Part shown: piece by piece, positions 25,955 through 35,512 of the stretch | How positions within the stretch are numbered: the first letter of the stretch is position 1 | How the letters are laid out: each line of letters begins with the position of its first letter | NCBI RefSeq assembly: GCF_011806525.1 | Contig: NZ_JAAVKI010000001.1 | Coordinates: forward strand, 558,001 to 622,000 | Direction: 5' to 3' | Length of the DNA: 64,000 bases | DNA from: Thalassospira sp. HF15 | GTDB lineage: Bacteria > Pseudomonadota > Alphaproteobacteria > Rhodospirillales > Thalassospiraceae | Program-made: the position numbers and the translations under genes | The notes under the pieces: generated by a model | Told to the model about the DNA's origin: nothing | Databases searched by the model: none | The model's input: only the letters and a program-made list of their open reading frames with translations

Positions 25955-27529
25955 TCATACTGAACCGATATCGTGCAAGACTTTTTCGAGCATCTCTTTT
26001 CTTTCTTCCGCTGTTTTGAGCGAACGGAGCTTCTCGGAAAGCGCTGTGACCGTACCGGCATAAAGATTGTGCCAGTCATCGCGTGACAGCTCTTCACCCG
26101 ACAGCCGCGCTTCGGGAACCGCCGGGCGTGCCTTGCCTTTTTTGAGTGTCACCGTGTCATCAAGCATCGGCATGGAGATCAGTTTTTCATCAATACCCTG
26201 TCCGAGCAATATTTCACGAAATGCAGTCCGTGCCCCCTGTTCACCATGGGTCAGGAAAATACGCCGCGAAACCGGCAGTCGGCTTTTTGTCCAATTCAAT
26301 AGCATATCCTGATCGGCGTGCCCGGAATAGACATCAAGCGTTCGAATGCGCGCGCGGACTTCAATCTCTTCGCCGTGGATACGAACATGTTTTGCCCCAC
26401 CTTGCAGCACGCGACCAAAGGACCCGGCCGCCTGGAAACCGACCAAAAGAACGGTGCAGTTGGATCGCCACAGATTGTTCTTCAAATGGTATCTGATACG
26501 CCCGGCATCACACATGCCGCTTGCAGAAATAATGATCGCACCGCTGGAAACTTGCGCCAGCTGTTTACTGGCCTGCACATCCGGCACCATATGGAATTTC
26601 GGATGCGATAGCGCTTGTGCATCGCCCCGCTTCAGATGCTTGGCAAACACATCGGTCGCACGTTGGGCCAGTGGACTGTCGACAAACACGTTGGCTGGCG
26701 GCAATTCGCCGCGATTAAACAAATGAGCCAGATCAACAAGCAGTTCCTGCGTTCTGGCGACTGCGAAGCTCGGAATAACCAAGTTGCCACCATTGCCAAG
26801 CGCATCGTGAACTTCCTTGCGCAACAAGTCGCGGCGCTCTTCGTCAGTGATAACCGGACGGTTTCGGTCGCCGTAGGTCGTTTCGACAAACAGGTAATCG
26901 ATATCGGTCGGGGCCTCGGGCGCTTCGTTGAACACGGCCTCGCCCGTCCCTACGTCACCTGAAAACAGCAATCGTGTCGGTTTGCCGTCGTCATCGCCGT
27001 CTTCAATTTCGACCTCGATCGAGGCAGAGCCAAGAAGATGCCCTGCATCCCAGAAACGAGCACGGACACCATCGATCACTGGCAGCCATTCGTGATATTC
27101 GACCGTTTTTAGCTGCGAAAGCGTGTTTTCTGCGTCTTCGCGGGTATAGATCGGCGTGACTTCAGGGCGCCCTCGGCGTGCATTGCGACGATTAAGCCGT
27201 TCGACTTCGCTTTCCTGAATGTATCCCGAGTCCGGTAACATATAGGTCAGAAGGTCACAGGTTGGTTCCGTCGCATAGATCGGACCATCAAACCCGGCCT
27301 TGACCAGCTTGGGCACAAGACCGGTATGGTCGATATGCGCGTGCGTCAGCAAAACAGCCGATATCCGGTCTGCCTCAAACGGGAACTTTCCGTAGTTCAG
27401 TTCGCGCACCGTTTTGCTGCCCTGGAACATCCCACAATCAACAAGGAAATTGCCGCGATCAGTCTGCATAAAATAGCAAGACCCTGTCACACCGCCAGCA
27501 GCACCACAAAACGTCACCGATATCGTCAT
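25955..27529 (-). CDS. Metallo-beta-lactamase/beta-CASP/RMMBL nuclease-family protein
   Basis: 524 residues. MBL motifs: LLTHAHIDHTG (HxHxDH), DAGHLLGSA and FSGDVG; the beta-CASP insert (about 210-400) has VIPSFAVARTQELL; the C-terminal RMMBL part has VYSGHADQDMLLNW and LTHGEQGA. This is the CPSF73/RNase-J-like arrangement of bacterial proteins such as TTHA0252, which cut or trim RNA. The ORF is open up to 27691, but the fold starts at ATG 27529 (MTISVTFCGAAGGVTGSC). The ribosome-binding site is weak. It lies between moeA and the glycan run on the same strand. Confidence 0.88.
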   Translation of the reverse strand: MTISVTFCGAAGGVTGSCYFMQTDRGNFLVDCGMFQGSKTVRELNYGKFPFEADRISAVLLTHAHIDHTGLVPKLVKAGFDGPIYATEPTCDLLTYMLPDSGYIQESEVERLNRRNARRGRPEVTPIYTREDAENTLSQLKTVEYHEWLPVIDGVRARFWDAGHLLGSASIEVEIEDGDDDGKPTRLLFSGDVGTGEAVFNEAPEAPTDIDYLFVETTYGDRNRPVITDEERRDLLRKEVHDALGNGGNLVIPSFAVARTQELLVDLAHLFNRGELPPANVFVDSPLAQRATDVFAKHLKRGDAQALSHPKFHMVPDVQASKQLAQVSSGAIIISASGMCDAGRIRYHLKNNLWRSNCTVLLVGFQAAGSFGRVLQGGAKHVRIHGEEIEVRARIRTLDVYSGHADQDMLLNWTKSRLPVSRRIFLTHGEQGARTAFREILLGQGIDEKLISMPMLDDTVTLKKGKARPAVPEARLSGEELSRDDWHNLYAGTVTALSEKLRSLKTAEERKEMLEKVLHDIGSV

Positions 27530-27614
27530 TCTATTCACTTTCGCGGATTGGAAACGATCCAAGAGTCTGGCAAACCATGTTCGTTTGCAATGATGTGGAT
27601 CATTTTTGATGAAG

Positions 27615-28868
27615 TCACTGCAAGCCTTGCAGCGGCAGATAAAGAACCTGATCGCCCTTTGCGACCTGGGCACAATTTTCCGGCAATTCAATCAGGCCTT
27701 CGGCCCAGACCATTGATGACAACATCCCCGAACTGGTCGAGGAGAAAGCAATTGCTTCAAATTCGCCGTCATCATTCTGCACCAGACGGGCCCGCAGCCA
27801 TTCCCTGCGCCCTGTGCCGCGCTTGAAGTCAAATCCTGCGCGGATTGGAATACGTGTGGGCGCCAACTGTCCATGCGATGCCCCCATCGCATGACGCAAC
27901 AACGGCAAAACATACAGCAAACCGGAAACCAGCACAGATACCGGATTTCCCGGCAGTCCGATTACCAGACAATCCCCGATCTTGCCCCGCATCAGGGGCT
28001 TACCCGGTTTGATCGCCAGTTTCCATGCCGTAATTTCGCCCAGACTTTCAACAACAGGTTTCAGCAGATCAGCTTTGCCGACTGAAACACCGCCGGATGT
28101 CATGATCACATCATGAGACGTTGCCGCATCCGCTAGTGCGCCTTGCAACACATCAAAATCATCGGCAAGCAATTCAAGATCGGTTACCTCGCACCCAATG
28201 GATCGCAACATCCCGATCATGGCAAACCGGTTGGAATCATAAATCCCACCCGATGGCAGTGGCTCACCCGGTATGGCCAGCTCATCACCAGTCGAGAAAA
28301 CGGCGACCTTTAAAGCACGAGCAACCGAAAGCGATCCAAATCCCTGCCCGGCAGCAATTGCGATGTCCTGCGGGCGCAGGATTGACCCCGCCTGCAAGAC
28401 TGTATCACCGGCTTTTATGTCTTCGCCTTGCCAACGGATATTCTGATGCAGGCTTGTTCGCGCGATCACGTCTTTGTTAATTTCAATGACCGTTTCATCG
28501 GCGTTGGCGATGACATTTTCCTGAATGATCACGCAATCAGCCCCATCAGGGATTGCAGCGCCGGTCGCAATACGGATGGCAGCGCCTTTTGGCAAAGTTC
28601 CCACATAAGGATGACCGGCGAGTGAAACACCAACCACTGAAACAGGACCGGCAATTGCGGCGAGATCCGCATGGCGTAGCGCATAGCCGTCCATGGCAGA
28701 GTTATCGACCGAGGGCACAGAAACATGTGCCTGCACGTCCTGACGCAGGATCGCACCGTAACAATCGCTGATCGGGCGTTCTTCAGCGGGCGTGATCACC
28801 GGCACTTCGGCAAAGGCAATGTCGAGCGCATCGGAAAGTTTGGTCAGTCCCGGTTTGGTAGATTGCAT
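27615..28868 (-). CDS. moeA: Molybdopterin molybdenumtransferase MoeA
   Basis: 417 residues. It inserts molybdate into adenylylated molybdopterin in the last step of molybdenum cofactor synthesis. SVDNSAMDGYALR, TGAAIPDGADCVI, VAVFSTGDELAIPGE, MTSGGVSVGKADLL, KLAIKPGKPLMRG and GLPGNPVSVLV are the family motifs in the normal order, and the length is typical. It stands 81 bases behind the iron permease gene and 85 bases before the beta-CASP gene. No other moa/mob genes are in the window. Confidence 0.96.
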   Translation of the reverse strand: MQSTKPGLTKLSDALDIAFAEVPVITPAEERPISDCYGAILRQDVQAHVSVPSVDNSAMDGYALRHADLAAIAGPVSVVGVSLAGHPYVGTLPKGAAIRIATGAAIPDGADCVIIQENVIANADETVIEINKDVIARTSLHQNIRWQGEDIKAGDTVLQAGSILRPQDIAIAAGQGFGSLSVARALKVAVFSTGDELAIPGEPLPSGGIYDSNRFAMIGMLRSIGCEVTDLELLADDFDVLQGALADAATSHDVIMTSGGVSVGKADLLKPVVESLGEITAWKLAIKPGKPLMRGKIGDCLVIGLPGNPVSVLVSGLLYVLPLLRHAMGASHGQLAPTRIPIRAGFDFKRGTGRREWLRARLVQNDDGEFEAIAFSSTSSGMLSSMVWAEGLIELPENCAQVAKGDQVLYLPLQGLQ

Positions 28869-28917
28869 CTGGAGAGGTTCCTGCCCGCCTTGATCTTGTT
28901 TTGTATTGCGTGTCTCA

Positions 28918-28935
28918 GATCAGGATAGCCTGATC
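28918..28935 (-). repeat. Short hairpin between the iron permease and moeA
   Basis: A perfect 7-bp inverted repeat GATCAGG / CCTGATC with loop ATAG, 15 bases behind the permease stop. There is no T run, so it may be an mRNA 3' stabiliser or weak terminator. Confidence 0.4.
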
Positions 28936-28949
28936 ACGGGGCTTGCGCA

Positions 28950-30659
28950 TCAGGATTGTCCGCTATGCCCCGGACGGGATTTCGAAATCGCGCGGCTCAG
29001 CATAATCACCGGAACGACACCAACAAGAACAATGGTCAGCGCACCAAGCGCGGCACGTTCAATCATTTCATCCTTGGCGAACTGATAGACATAGGTCGCC
29101 AGCGTATCGAAATTGAACGGGCGCAGGATCAGGGTGGCTGGCAATTCTTTCATACCATCAACAAACACCAGCACCGATGCGGCCAGAATGCCACCACGCA
29201 CCATCGGGAAGTGAATGCGCTTGAGCGTTCCCCACGGGCTTTCGCCAAGGGTGCGCGCCGCGTCATCCATGCTCGGACGCACCTTGCCAAGGGCAGCCTC
29301 GATAGAGCCATAAGAAACCGCCATAAACCGCACCGCATAGGCAAAGACAAGTGCAAATACGGTTCCGCTTAGCAGCAATCCGGTGGATATCCCGAAGGTA
29401 TCGCGCATGACGGCATCCAATGCATTGTCAAACCGCGCAAACGGGATCAAAACCCCGATGGCCAGCACAGCACCCGGCACGGCGTAGCCGACCGATGATA
29501 GTCGTACGCAGAACTTCAAAAGCGGTTGCGGAAACAGACGCAGCGCATAAGCCATGAAGATCGCACAACTGACCGCGACCAGTGTCGCAAGCCCAGACAC
29601 CAAAAGGCTGTTACCGGCAAACTCAAAGAAATCCGCCGTCCAGCTTTGATCGAAATAGCCGATGGAATAATAAATCAGCACCATCGACGGCACGACAAAG
29701 CCCAGCACAATCGGCAGAATACAAACCGCCAGTGCCCCGGCCTTGGCAAGCGGCGCCAACTCATAGCCCGGCAATTCCTGAAAACGACTGGTGGTATCAT
29801 GGAAACGTTGACGACGACGCGAATACCGTTCGATCACCATAAGTGCGATGACAACAGCCAGCATGGTCAGCGCAATCTGTGCCGCCCCACCGGCATTGCC
29901 CATTCCGAGCCAGACATTGAAAATGCCCGCGGTCAGCGTATGCACCGCAAAGAAATCAATCGTGCCAAAGTCATTGAGTGTTTCCATCAGCGCGATCACG
30001 ACGCCAACAACGATTGCGGGCCGTGCCAGCGGCAAGGCCACGGTAAGAAACGAGCTCCAGGCACTTCGACCCAGAATACGGGCTGCTTCAATCGCGCAGA
30101 CCGATAGCGACAAAAACGCCGCGCGCGCCAGCATATAGACATAGGGATACAGCGTCAGGCTAAGGACAATAATCGCACCGCCCTTGGTGCGGATGTCTGG
30201 AAACCAGTAATCGGCCGCGGATTGCCAGCCAAACAGATCCCTTAGCATGCCCTGCAAGGGACCGGCATATTCCAGAAGGTCGGTATAGACATATGCCACG
30301 ATATAAGCCGGCACCGCCATGGGCAACAGCATCGCCCATTCAAAGAACCGCTTGCCCGGTATTCGGCACATGGTCACGACCCATGCCGAGCTGACCCCAA
30401 TCAGGGTCACCCCGATACCAACGCCCAGCATCAGAATACCAGTGTTTTTGAGATACCTTGGCAGCATGGTGGATGCCAGATGCGGCCAAATATTTTCGGT
30501 CGGGAACAGGGCAATCCACGCAACCGCAACCACCGGGGCTGCCACCATAGCCGCAACGATAAATGCCCCGATCAGCCAGACGGCGGATTGGCCACGCGGC
30601 AGCCACAGCATCGCCGTTCGTCCGGTCGGCGTACGCATCGGATCAAACGTTTCCGCCAT
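28950..30659 (-). CDS. Fused Fe(III) ABC transporter permease (FbpB/FutB type)
   Basis: 569 residues from ATG 30659, with about twelve membrane helices in two homologous BPD_transp_1 halves. The EAA loops read IEAARILGRSAWSSFLTVAL (first half) and MDDAARTLGESPWGTLKRIH (second half). It belongs to the FbpB/FutB/SfuB family that imports free ferric iron delivered by periplasmic FutA-like proteins. A TTG at 30710 opens a longer frame, but the extra 17 residues are hydrophilic and unremarkable. The binding-protein gene lies upstream by 82-133 bases. No ATPase gene is adjacent. Confidence 0.9.
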   Translation of the reverse strand: MAETFDPMRTPTGRTAMLWLPRGQSAVWLIGAFIVAAMVAAPVVAVAWIALFPTENIWPHLASTMLPRYLKNTGILMLGVGIGVTLIGVSSAWVVTMCRIPGKRFFEWAMLLPMAVPAYIVAYVYTDLLEYAGPLQGMLRDLFGWQSAADYWFPDIRTKGGAIIVLSLTLYPYVYMLARAAFLSLSVCAIEAARILGRSAWSSFLTVALPLARPAIVVGVVIALMETLNDFGTIDFFAVHTLTAGIFNVWLGMGNAGGAAQIALTMLAVVIALMVIERYSRRRQRFHDTTSRFQELPGYELAPLAKAGALAVCILPIVLGFVVPSMVLIYYSIGYFDQSWTADFFEFAGNSLLVSGLATLVAVSCAIFMAYALRLFPQPLLKFCVRLSSVGYAVPGAVLAIGVLIPFARFDNALDAVMRDTFGISTGLLLSGTVFALVFAYAVRFMAVSYGSIEAALGKVRPSMDDAARTLGESPWGTLKRIHFPMVRGGILAASVLVFVDGMKELPATLILRPFNFDTLATYVYQFAKDEMIERAALGALTIVLVGVVPVIMLSRAISKSRPGHSGQS

Positions 30660-30792
30660 GGCACTCGGCCGAATGTCGTCTTCCTGTTGCGTTTGACAAG
30701 CGTTGTTCAAGGCTTTTTCCGTTTCATGCGTCGCCGATCATTCCACCCGATACGGGTTATCCGGTCTTGATACCTTGGGGCTGGCTTGTGGT

Positions 30793-31818
30793 CTACTCGT
30801 TAAAGCCGACTTCATCAATCAGGCGGATCGCCGCCCCGCGATTGGCCGCGACCGTATTAAGCGGCAAATCATCCTGAACAAAGGTGCCCCATGCCCGAAC
30901 CTGTTCGGACCAGGCGACCCCCGGCTTGACGGGATATTCAAAATTAATATCGGCGTACATATGCTGGGCTTCGTCACTTGACAGGAACTCCACCAGTTTG
31001 ATGGCGTTTTCCTTATTCGGTGCATGCTTCATCAACGCAACACCGGAAATGTTCACATGCGTGCCACGATCACCCTGATTGGGAAAAACAATCCGCACCT
31101 GTTTGGCAGCGTCGGCCTTGTTCGGATCATCAAGCATCTTGCCGTAATAGTATGAATTGCCGATTGCGACATCACATACGCCTTGTGACACCGCCTCGAT
31201 CTGATCGGTATCTGCCCCTTGGGGTTTGCGCGCCAGATTGTCTTTGACTGCGGTCAGCCAGGTTTTGGTTTCATCTTCGCCATGATGGGCAATCATCGAA
31301 GCAATCAGGGCGATGTTATAAACATGCATGGCCGAACGCACACAAATGCGGCCTTTCCATTTCGGATCAGCCAGTTCCTCGTAAGTGGTGATGGCATCCG
31401 GCTCAACGCGATCAAGTGATGTGTAAAGGACACGCGCACGCGTTGTCATTCCGACCCATAGCTTGTCCTTGTCGCGGAACTGATCGGGAATGTTCGCATC
31501 CAAAACAGGACTTTCGATCGGCTGGGCGATGTCAGCATCAACTGCATCCTGTATACGCCCAATATCAACGGTCAGAAGCAGATCGGCCGGTGTATTGCGC
31601 CCTTCGTGTTTAATGCGCTCCACCAGACCGCTTTGCGAAAACAGTGTATTGACGCGAATACCAGTTTCCTCGGTAAAGCGCTTGAACATCGGCTCAATCA
31701 GGAACGGCTGCCGGAGTGAATAGACGTTGACTTCCTCTGCTGCATGGACGGACGGAACCATGGAAAGCCCGATTGCGGAAACGACAAGACCAAGAACGGT
31801 TTTGCGCAGAGAAATCAT
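30793..31818 (-). CDS. Fe(III)-binding periplasmic protein (FutA/FbpA type), copy 1
   Basis: 341 residues with a signal peptide (about 1-26, ending VHA). The mature part begins EEVNVYSLRQPFLIEPMFKRF; IGNSYYYGKM has the consecutive tyrosines that coordinate ferric iron in FutA-type proteins, and FPNQGDRGTHVNISGVAL follows. Very similar in layout to copy 2 at 32055-33071, though diverged at many positions. It is immediately upstream of the permease gene and so is probably the main partner of that permease. A strong terminator separates it from copy 2, so it needs its own promoter in 31819-31994. Confidence 0.92.
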   Translation of the reverse strand: MISLRKTVLGLVVSAIGLSMVPSVHAAEEVNVYSLRQPFLIEPMFKRFTEETGIRVNTLFSQSGLVERIKHEGRNTPADLLLTVDIGRIQDAVDADIAQPIESPVLDANIPDQFRDKDKLWVGMTTRARVLYTSLDRVEPDAITTYEELADPKWKGRICVRSAMHVYNIALIASMIAHHGEDETKTWLTAVKDNLARKPQGADTDQIEAVSQGVCDVAIGNSYYYGKMLDDPNKADAAKQVRIVFPNQGDRGTHVNISGVALMKHAPNKENAIKLVEFLSSDEAQHMYADINFEYPVKPGVAWSEQVRAWGTFVQDDLPLNTVAANRGAAIRLIDEVGFNE

Positions 31819-31994
31819 AAATGCCTCATTTGGATCAGCTGCAAGAGTTACAGCAATTAGGAATGATTTGTATTTGCTGCGGCCGAAATTAAAGGCCCCG
31901 CACCGCCTTTTGCAAGCAAGAAAACCACATAAGAGCCATACGAAGGGTCACAAGTGCGAGACCACATTCGTCCCGCGGGCGAAAGCCAAAAATG

Positions 31995-32024
31995 AAAAAG
32001 GGGCGGCATTACACCACCCCTTTT
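31995..32024 (-). terminator. Terminator between the two iron-binding protein genes
   Basis: On the minus strand AAAAGGGGTGG pairs with CCGCCCCTTTT (one G-T wobble) around a 7-base loop and runs into Ts. It lies 30 bases behind copy 2, so copy 2 is expressed independently of copy 1 and the permease. Confidence 0.8.
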
Positions 32025-32054
32025 CAAAAATCCGTTCACTGTCAGTCGGTTTGA

Positions 32055-33071
32055 CTATTCGTTATAACCGATCTCATCGACCATCTTGATCGCATCGGGA
32101 CTAAGGCGCGCGATTTCCTCCAACGACAATTCATCGGCCTTGAACGTGCCCCAGGATTTTACGTTATCGGCCCATTCGACACCCGGCTTGACCGGATACT
32201 CGTAATTGACCTCGGCATAGATTCCCTGCGCAACATCATCGGACAGGAATTCCATCAGCTTGATCGCATTTTCACGGTTCGGTGCATCGGCAATCAGGCT
32301 CATGCCCGAAATGTTCATCGACATGCCGCGACCATCCTGATTGGGGAAGACAAGGTTGACGGCATCCGCCCACGGACGCTGTTCCTCGTTATCAAGCATC
32401 TTGCCATAGTAATAGGTGTTGCCGATCGAAAGATCACAAACGCCTTCCTTGATCGCCTTGACCTGCGCACGGTCATTACCCTGCGGCTTGCGCGCCAGGT
32501 TGCTCTTAAGCCCTTCAAGCCATTCCTTGGCCTTTTCTTCGCCATGAACTGCAATCATCGAGGCAAACAGGGCAACGTTATAGACGTGCGTGCCCGAACG
32601 GGTGCATATGCGCCCTTCCCATTTCGGATCGGCAAGATCTTCGTAGGAGTTGATTTCACCCTCTGCGACGCGGTCCTTGGAAGCATAAATCGCACGGCCA
32701 CGCTGAGTCAGGGCAAACCAGTGACCTTCCGGGTCACGCAGATGGCCCGGAATATTTGCAGACAGAGTGTCGTTTGAAACCGCCTCGGTCACACCGGCAT
32801 CAACTGCCTGTTGGATGCGGCTGATATCGACGGTCATCAGGATATCGGCCGGGCTGTTCGCACCTTCCTGTTTGATGCGCTCCACCAGACCTTTTTCAGC
32901 AAAGATGACATTAACGTCGATACCGGTTTCAGCGGTAAACTTCTCAAACAGCGGCTCGACCAGAAAGGCCTGACGCAGGGAGTAGACATTAACTTCCTCT
33001 GCCGTCGCTTTTGTCGCCGCCATGGCGGTTGCGCCAAATACGGCTCCGCCAATGAGTTTTTTGATATCCAT
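32055..33071 (-). CDS. Fe(III)-binding periplasmic protein (FutA/FbpA type), copy 2
   Basis: 338 residues, signal peptide about 1-24 (ending ATA). The mature start EEVNVYSLRQAFLVEPLFEKF is nearly the same as in copy 1, as are SIGNTYYYGKML with the iron-binding tyrosines and FPNQDGRGMSMNISGMSL. It is a tandem duplicate that has clearly diverged. It has its own terminator and a palindromic operator-like site (33120-33134) 49 bases before its start, so it is probably the iron-regulated, most highly made copy. Confidence 0.93.
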   Translation of the reverse strand: MDIKKLIGGAVFGATAMAATKATAEEVNVYSLRQAFLVEPLFEKFTAETGIDVNVIFAEKGLVERIKQEGANSPADILMTVDISRIQQAVDAGVTEAVSNDTLSANIPGHLRDPEGHWFALTQRGRAIYASKDRVAEGEINSYEDLADPKWEGRICTRSGTHVYNVALFASMIAVHGEEKAKEWLEGLKSNLARKPQGNDRAQVKAIKEGVCDLSIGNTYYYGKMLDNEEQRPWADAVNLVFPNQDGRGMSMNISGMSLIADAPNRENAIKLMEFLSDDVAQGIYAEVNYEYPVKPGVEWADNVKSWGTFKADELSLEEIARLSPDAIKMVDEIGYNE

Positions 33072-33119
33072 CTAAACGATCCCTGTTGAATTTAGGTCAG
33101 GCGTCAAGCGCCATGTTGT

Positions 33120-33134
33120 TGCAACTTATTTGCA
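33120..33134. promoter_or_regulatory. Palindrome upstream of the iron-binding protein gene, candidate metal-regulator operator
   Basis: TGCAACTTATTTGCA: a perfect TGCAA-N5-TTGCA repeat, followed by an overlapping TTGCA-N7-TGCAA (33130-33146). TGCAA-type inverted repeats are found before iron and manganese genes of alphaproteobacteria (Fur/Mur class). The position fits repression of the gene at 32055-33071. Confidence 0.5.
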
Positions 33135-33252
33135 TCTGCAATGCAATTAAGATCAACTCGCATTTAATTCAACAGTTTTTCGCCCTGCCCAACAGCAAGT
33201 GTGAACCACTTCACTTATGATAATGCGCGCTTAAATCGGAATAATCTTGTCG

Positions 33253-34086
33253 TCACAGAACGTTGAACGACCCGTCGCTTGAGTGTCGCCAGGCATCAAG
33301 GAATTCCTGATAGGCGGGAATATCCCCTGCCCGTTCTTCAAGCCAACCCACGGTCAGATTGATCGCGTGGTTATAGCCATCATGATCGGTCAGCCCGGTA
33401 TGCAATGCATGACGCAGATACAACAAATAAGTATTCAGAACATCTGTCTCGCAATAGCGGCGAATGCCATCAATTTCGCCATTGTCATACATGTCTGAAA
33501 CCTTGCTGCCATCGACCCCGGTCTTGCCCGGAAGGTCAAGGGCGGCACAAACTTCATTCATCTTGGTACGCGCCGACGCACCATAGTCAGACAGGACTTC
33601 CGCCAGATCGCAATGCCAGTGCGGCGCGTAGCGCGCGGTGTAGTTTTCCCATTTGTTGGACGCCTGATGTAGCCAGCGTGCCGAAACGCCATGTTTCATC
33701 GCGCGGTACTTCAACACTGGCAGATCAAACCCGCGCCCATTGAAACTGACCAAACGCGGATAGAGCTTACCGCAATAGGCGAAGAAGCCATTCACAAGGT
33801 CCTTTTCCTCGGACGCCAGTTCCCCACCTGATCGCAGCTCTTCGATCTCGTACATCTCGGTATCGCCGTCACGCTGGATCGTGGCGCGCAGAAAGCTGAT
33901 CGCCACCACCTTGTGAAACGGCTGCCGCGGAAAGCCATTACGCCCACTGGTGATTTCAAGATGATAGTCTTCCAGCATCTTGCGACCGGCTTCAGGGTCG
34001 GGTGCGGTTTCGCCAGTTAATTGCGGCAGCACATCAATATCGGGCACGGTCTCGATATCAAAAACGAACAGGCTGGAATGCATCAT
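33253..34086 (-). CDS. Predicted 3'-5' exonuclease related to the PolB proofreading domain
   Basis: 277 residues, cytosolic. FVFDIETVPDID supplies the first Asp-Glu pair, VSFNGRGFDLPVLKYRA the second Asp, and RRYCETDVLNTYLLYLR the last Tyr-x3-Asp of a DEDDy exonuclease. This is the PolB_exo_2-type family (PF10108-like) of stand-alone exonucleases with unknown role. Two adjacent ATGs (34086, 34083) can serve as start. No polymerase gene is nearby. It lies upstream of the iron cluster on the same strand, with 181 bases between. Confidence 0.85.
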   Translation of the reverse strand: MMHSSLFVFDIETVPDIDVLPQLTGETAPDPEAGRKMLEDYHLEITSGRNGFPRQPFHKVVAISFLRATIQRDGDTEMYEIEELRSGGELASEEKDLVNGFFAYCGKLYPRLVSFNGRGFDLPVLKYRAMKHGVSARWLHQASNKWENYTARYAPHWHCDLAEVLSDYGASARTKMNEVCAALDLPGKTGVDGSKVSDMYDNGEIDGIRRYCETDVLNTYLLYLRHALHTGLTDHDGYNHAINLTVGWLEERAGDIPAYQEFLDAWRHSSDGSFNVL

Positions 34087-34450
34087 GACGGCCTCTGAAT
34101 ATGTGTGCCCGATTAAGTTGTGGACTCAACATAACGATGTTTATCGACAAATTCACGGGCAGAGTTAAACCGATCACGTCGGCAACCGTAAATCACATTA
34201 CCTGACATCTCCTGCCATTCCTGTCAGGAGCATTCTGCAATGATATCAGGATGAAACCGACATCACGTCGACGTTACATTCCATACCCGGGGTTGCGCCC
34301 GTTCGACAGCCATGTCTAGAATTGGCGCACCTGTATCAGGGGCACGGTCATGATCAAGTTGGGACAAATCAACCCCCAACCCTTGCGGTTTATCCGCACG
34401 GACCATGCATTTGATGCGATTCCGGACCGCAACAACGAAGGGACAGAAGG
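34087..34450. other. 364-bp divergent intergenic region with competing hairpins
   Basis: No gene seen. Between the divergent exonuclease and proX genes. The most ordered part is 34201-34230: CCTGACA (34201-34207) pairs with TGTCAGG (34222-34228), while CTCCTG (34209-34214) pairs with CAGGAG (34225-34230). The two stems share bases and exclude one another. Promoters for both genes must lie here but none is convincing. Confidence 0.4.
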
Positions 34451-35485
34451 ATGAAAACCCTGCCTACCGGAGCCGCAATGCTGATGGCCGCTGGCCTCGC
34501 ATTTACCCAAATTCCGTCAAGCGCGCAAGCACAGGATGCCACTTGCGAAATTGATCGCCCGGTGATGTTTGCCGGGCTCAATTACGACAGCGCGCTTTTT
34601 CATAACGCCGTTGCCCGCTTCATCATCGAGAAGGGCTATGGCTGTCAAACCGATGCCCTGCCCGGCGATGTCATTCCACTTCTGACCGGCACAGGCAAGG
34701 GTGACATTGATGTCGTCATGGAAATCTGGCGCGACAACGTTGCCGAAGCCTGGACCAAGGCCGAAGAAGCCGGCAATGTCAGCCAGATCGGCGTTAATTT
34801 CGATGACGCCGTCGAAGGCTGGTTCGTGCCAAGCTATGTGATCGAAGGCGATGCAGATCGCGGCATTGAACCGATGGCACCTGACTTGAAATCGGTTGAT
34901 GATCTGGCGAAATACACCGAACTGTTCGAAGACCCGGAAGAACCCGGCAAGGGCCGCTTTTACAACTGCCCGTCAGGCTGGGTCTGTGAAAAGGTCAACT
35001 CGGCCAAACTTGGTGCCTATGGGCTTGATGGCGATTTCACCAACTTCCGCCCGGGCACTGGTGCGGCACTTTCGGCTGCCATTGCATCGGCCCATAAACG
35101 CGGCAAGCCGGCCCTTTATTACTATTGGGGGCCGACCTGGGTGATGGGTCTTTATGACAGCACACGTCTTGAAGAACCCGCCTATGACAAGGCGATCTTT
35201 GATGCACTGAAAACGGAAGAAAACCCGACCAAAGCAACCGCCTACCCGCAAAGCACGATCACAATTGGTGTGAATAACGACTTCAAAGCCGCCGCACCAA
35301 CCCTGATCACTTTCCTGACCAATTACGAAACCAGCAACGCGCTGGTCTCGGAAATGCTGGCCTATATGCAGGAAAACAACGAAAAGCCCGATGGGGCTGC
35401 GATGCATTTCCTGAAATCCAAGCCGGATGTCTGGAAGGCGTGGGTGCCGGGGGATGTCGCAGCACGGGTTGAAAACGCGCTTTAG
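34451..35485 (+). CDS. proX: Glycine betaine/choline-type ABC substrate-binding protein
   Basis: 344 residues. Signal peptide about 1-27 (ending AQAQ), then the OpuAC/ProX fold: RPVMFAGLNYDSALFHNAV, LPGDVIPLLTGTGKGDIDVVMEIW, PSGWVCEKVNSAKLGAYGL and YYYWGPTWVMGLYD. Aromatic residues in these loops would box a quaternary ammonium group. It should deliver betaine, choline or proline to a ProW/ProV pair; the only such pair in the window lies 4.8 kb downstream (40269-42157) on the same strand, separated by unrelated genes and by a terminator. The symbol is by family; the true ligand is unknown. Confidence 0.85.
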   Translation: MKTLPTGAAMLMAAGLAFTQIPSSAQAQDATCEIDRPVMFAGLNYDSALFHNAVARFIIEKGYGCQTDALPGDVIPLLTGTGKGDIDVVMEIWRDNVAEAWTKAEEAGNVSQIGVNFDDAVEGWFVPSYVIEGDADRGIEPMAPDLKSVDDLAKYTELFEDPEEPGKGRFYNCPSGWVCEKVNSAKLGAYGLDGDFTNFRPGTGAALSAAIASAHKRGKPALYYYWGPTWVMGLYDSTRLEEPAYDKAIFDALKTEENPTKATAYPQSTITIGVNNDFKAAAPTLITFLTNYETSNALVSEMLAYMQENNEKPDGAAMHFLKSKPDVWKAWVPGDVAARVENAL

Positions 35486-35512
35486 ATCCAGATCCCATCC
35501 CACAACACATTT

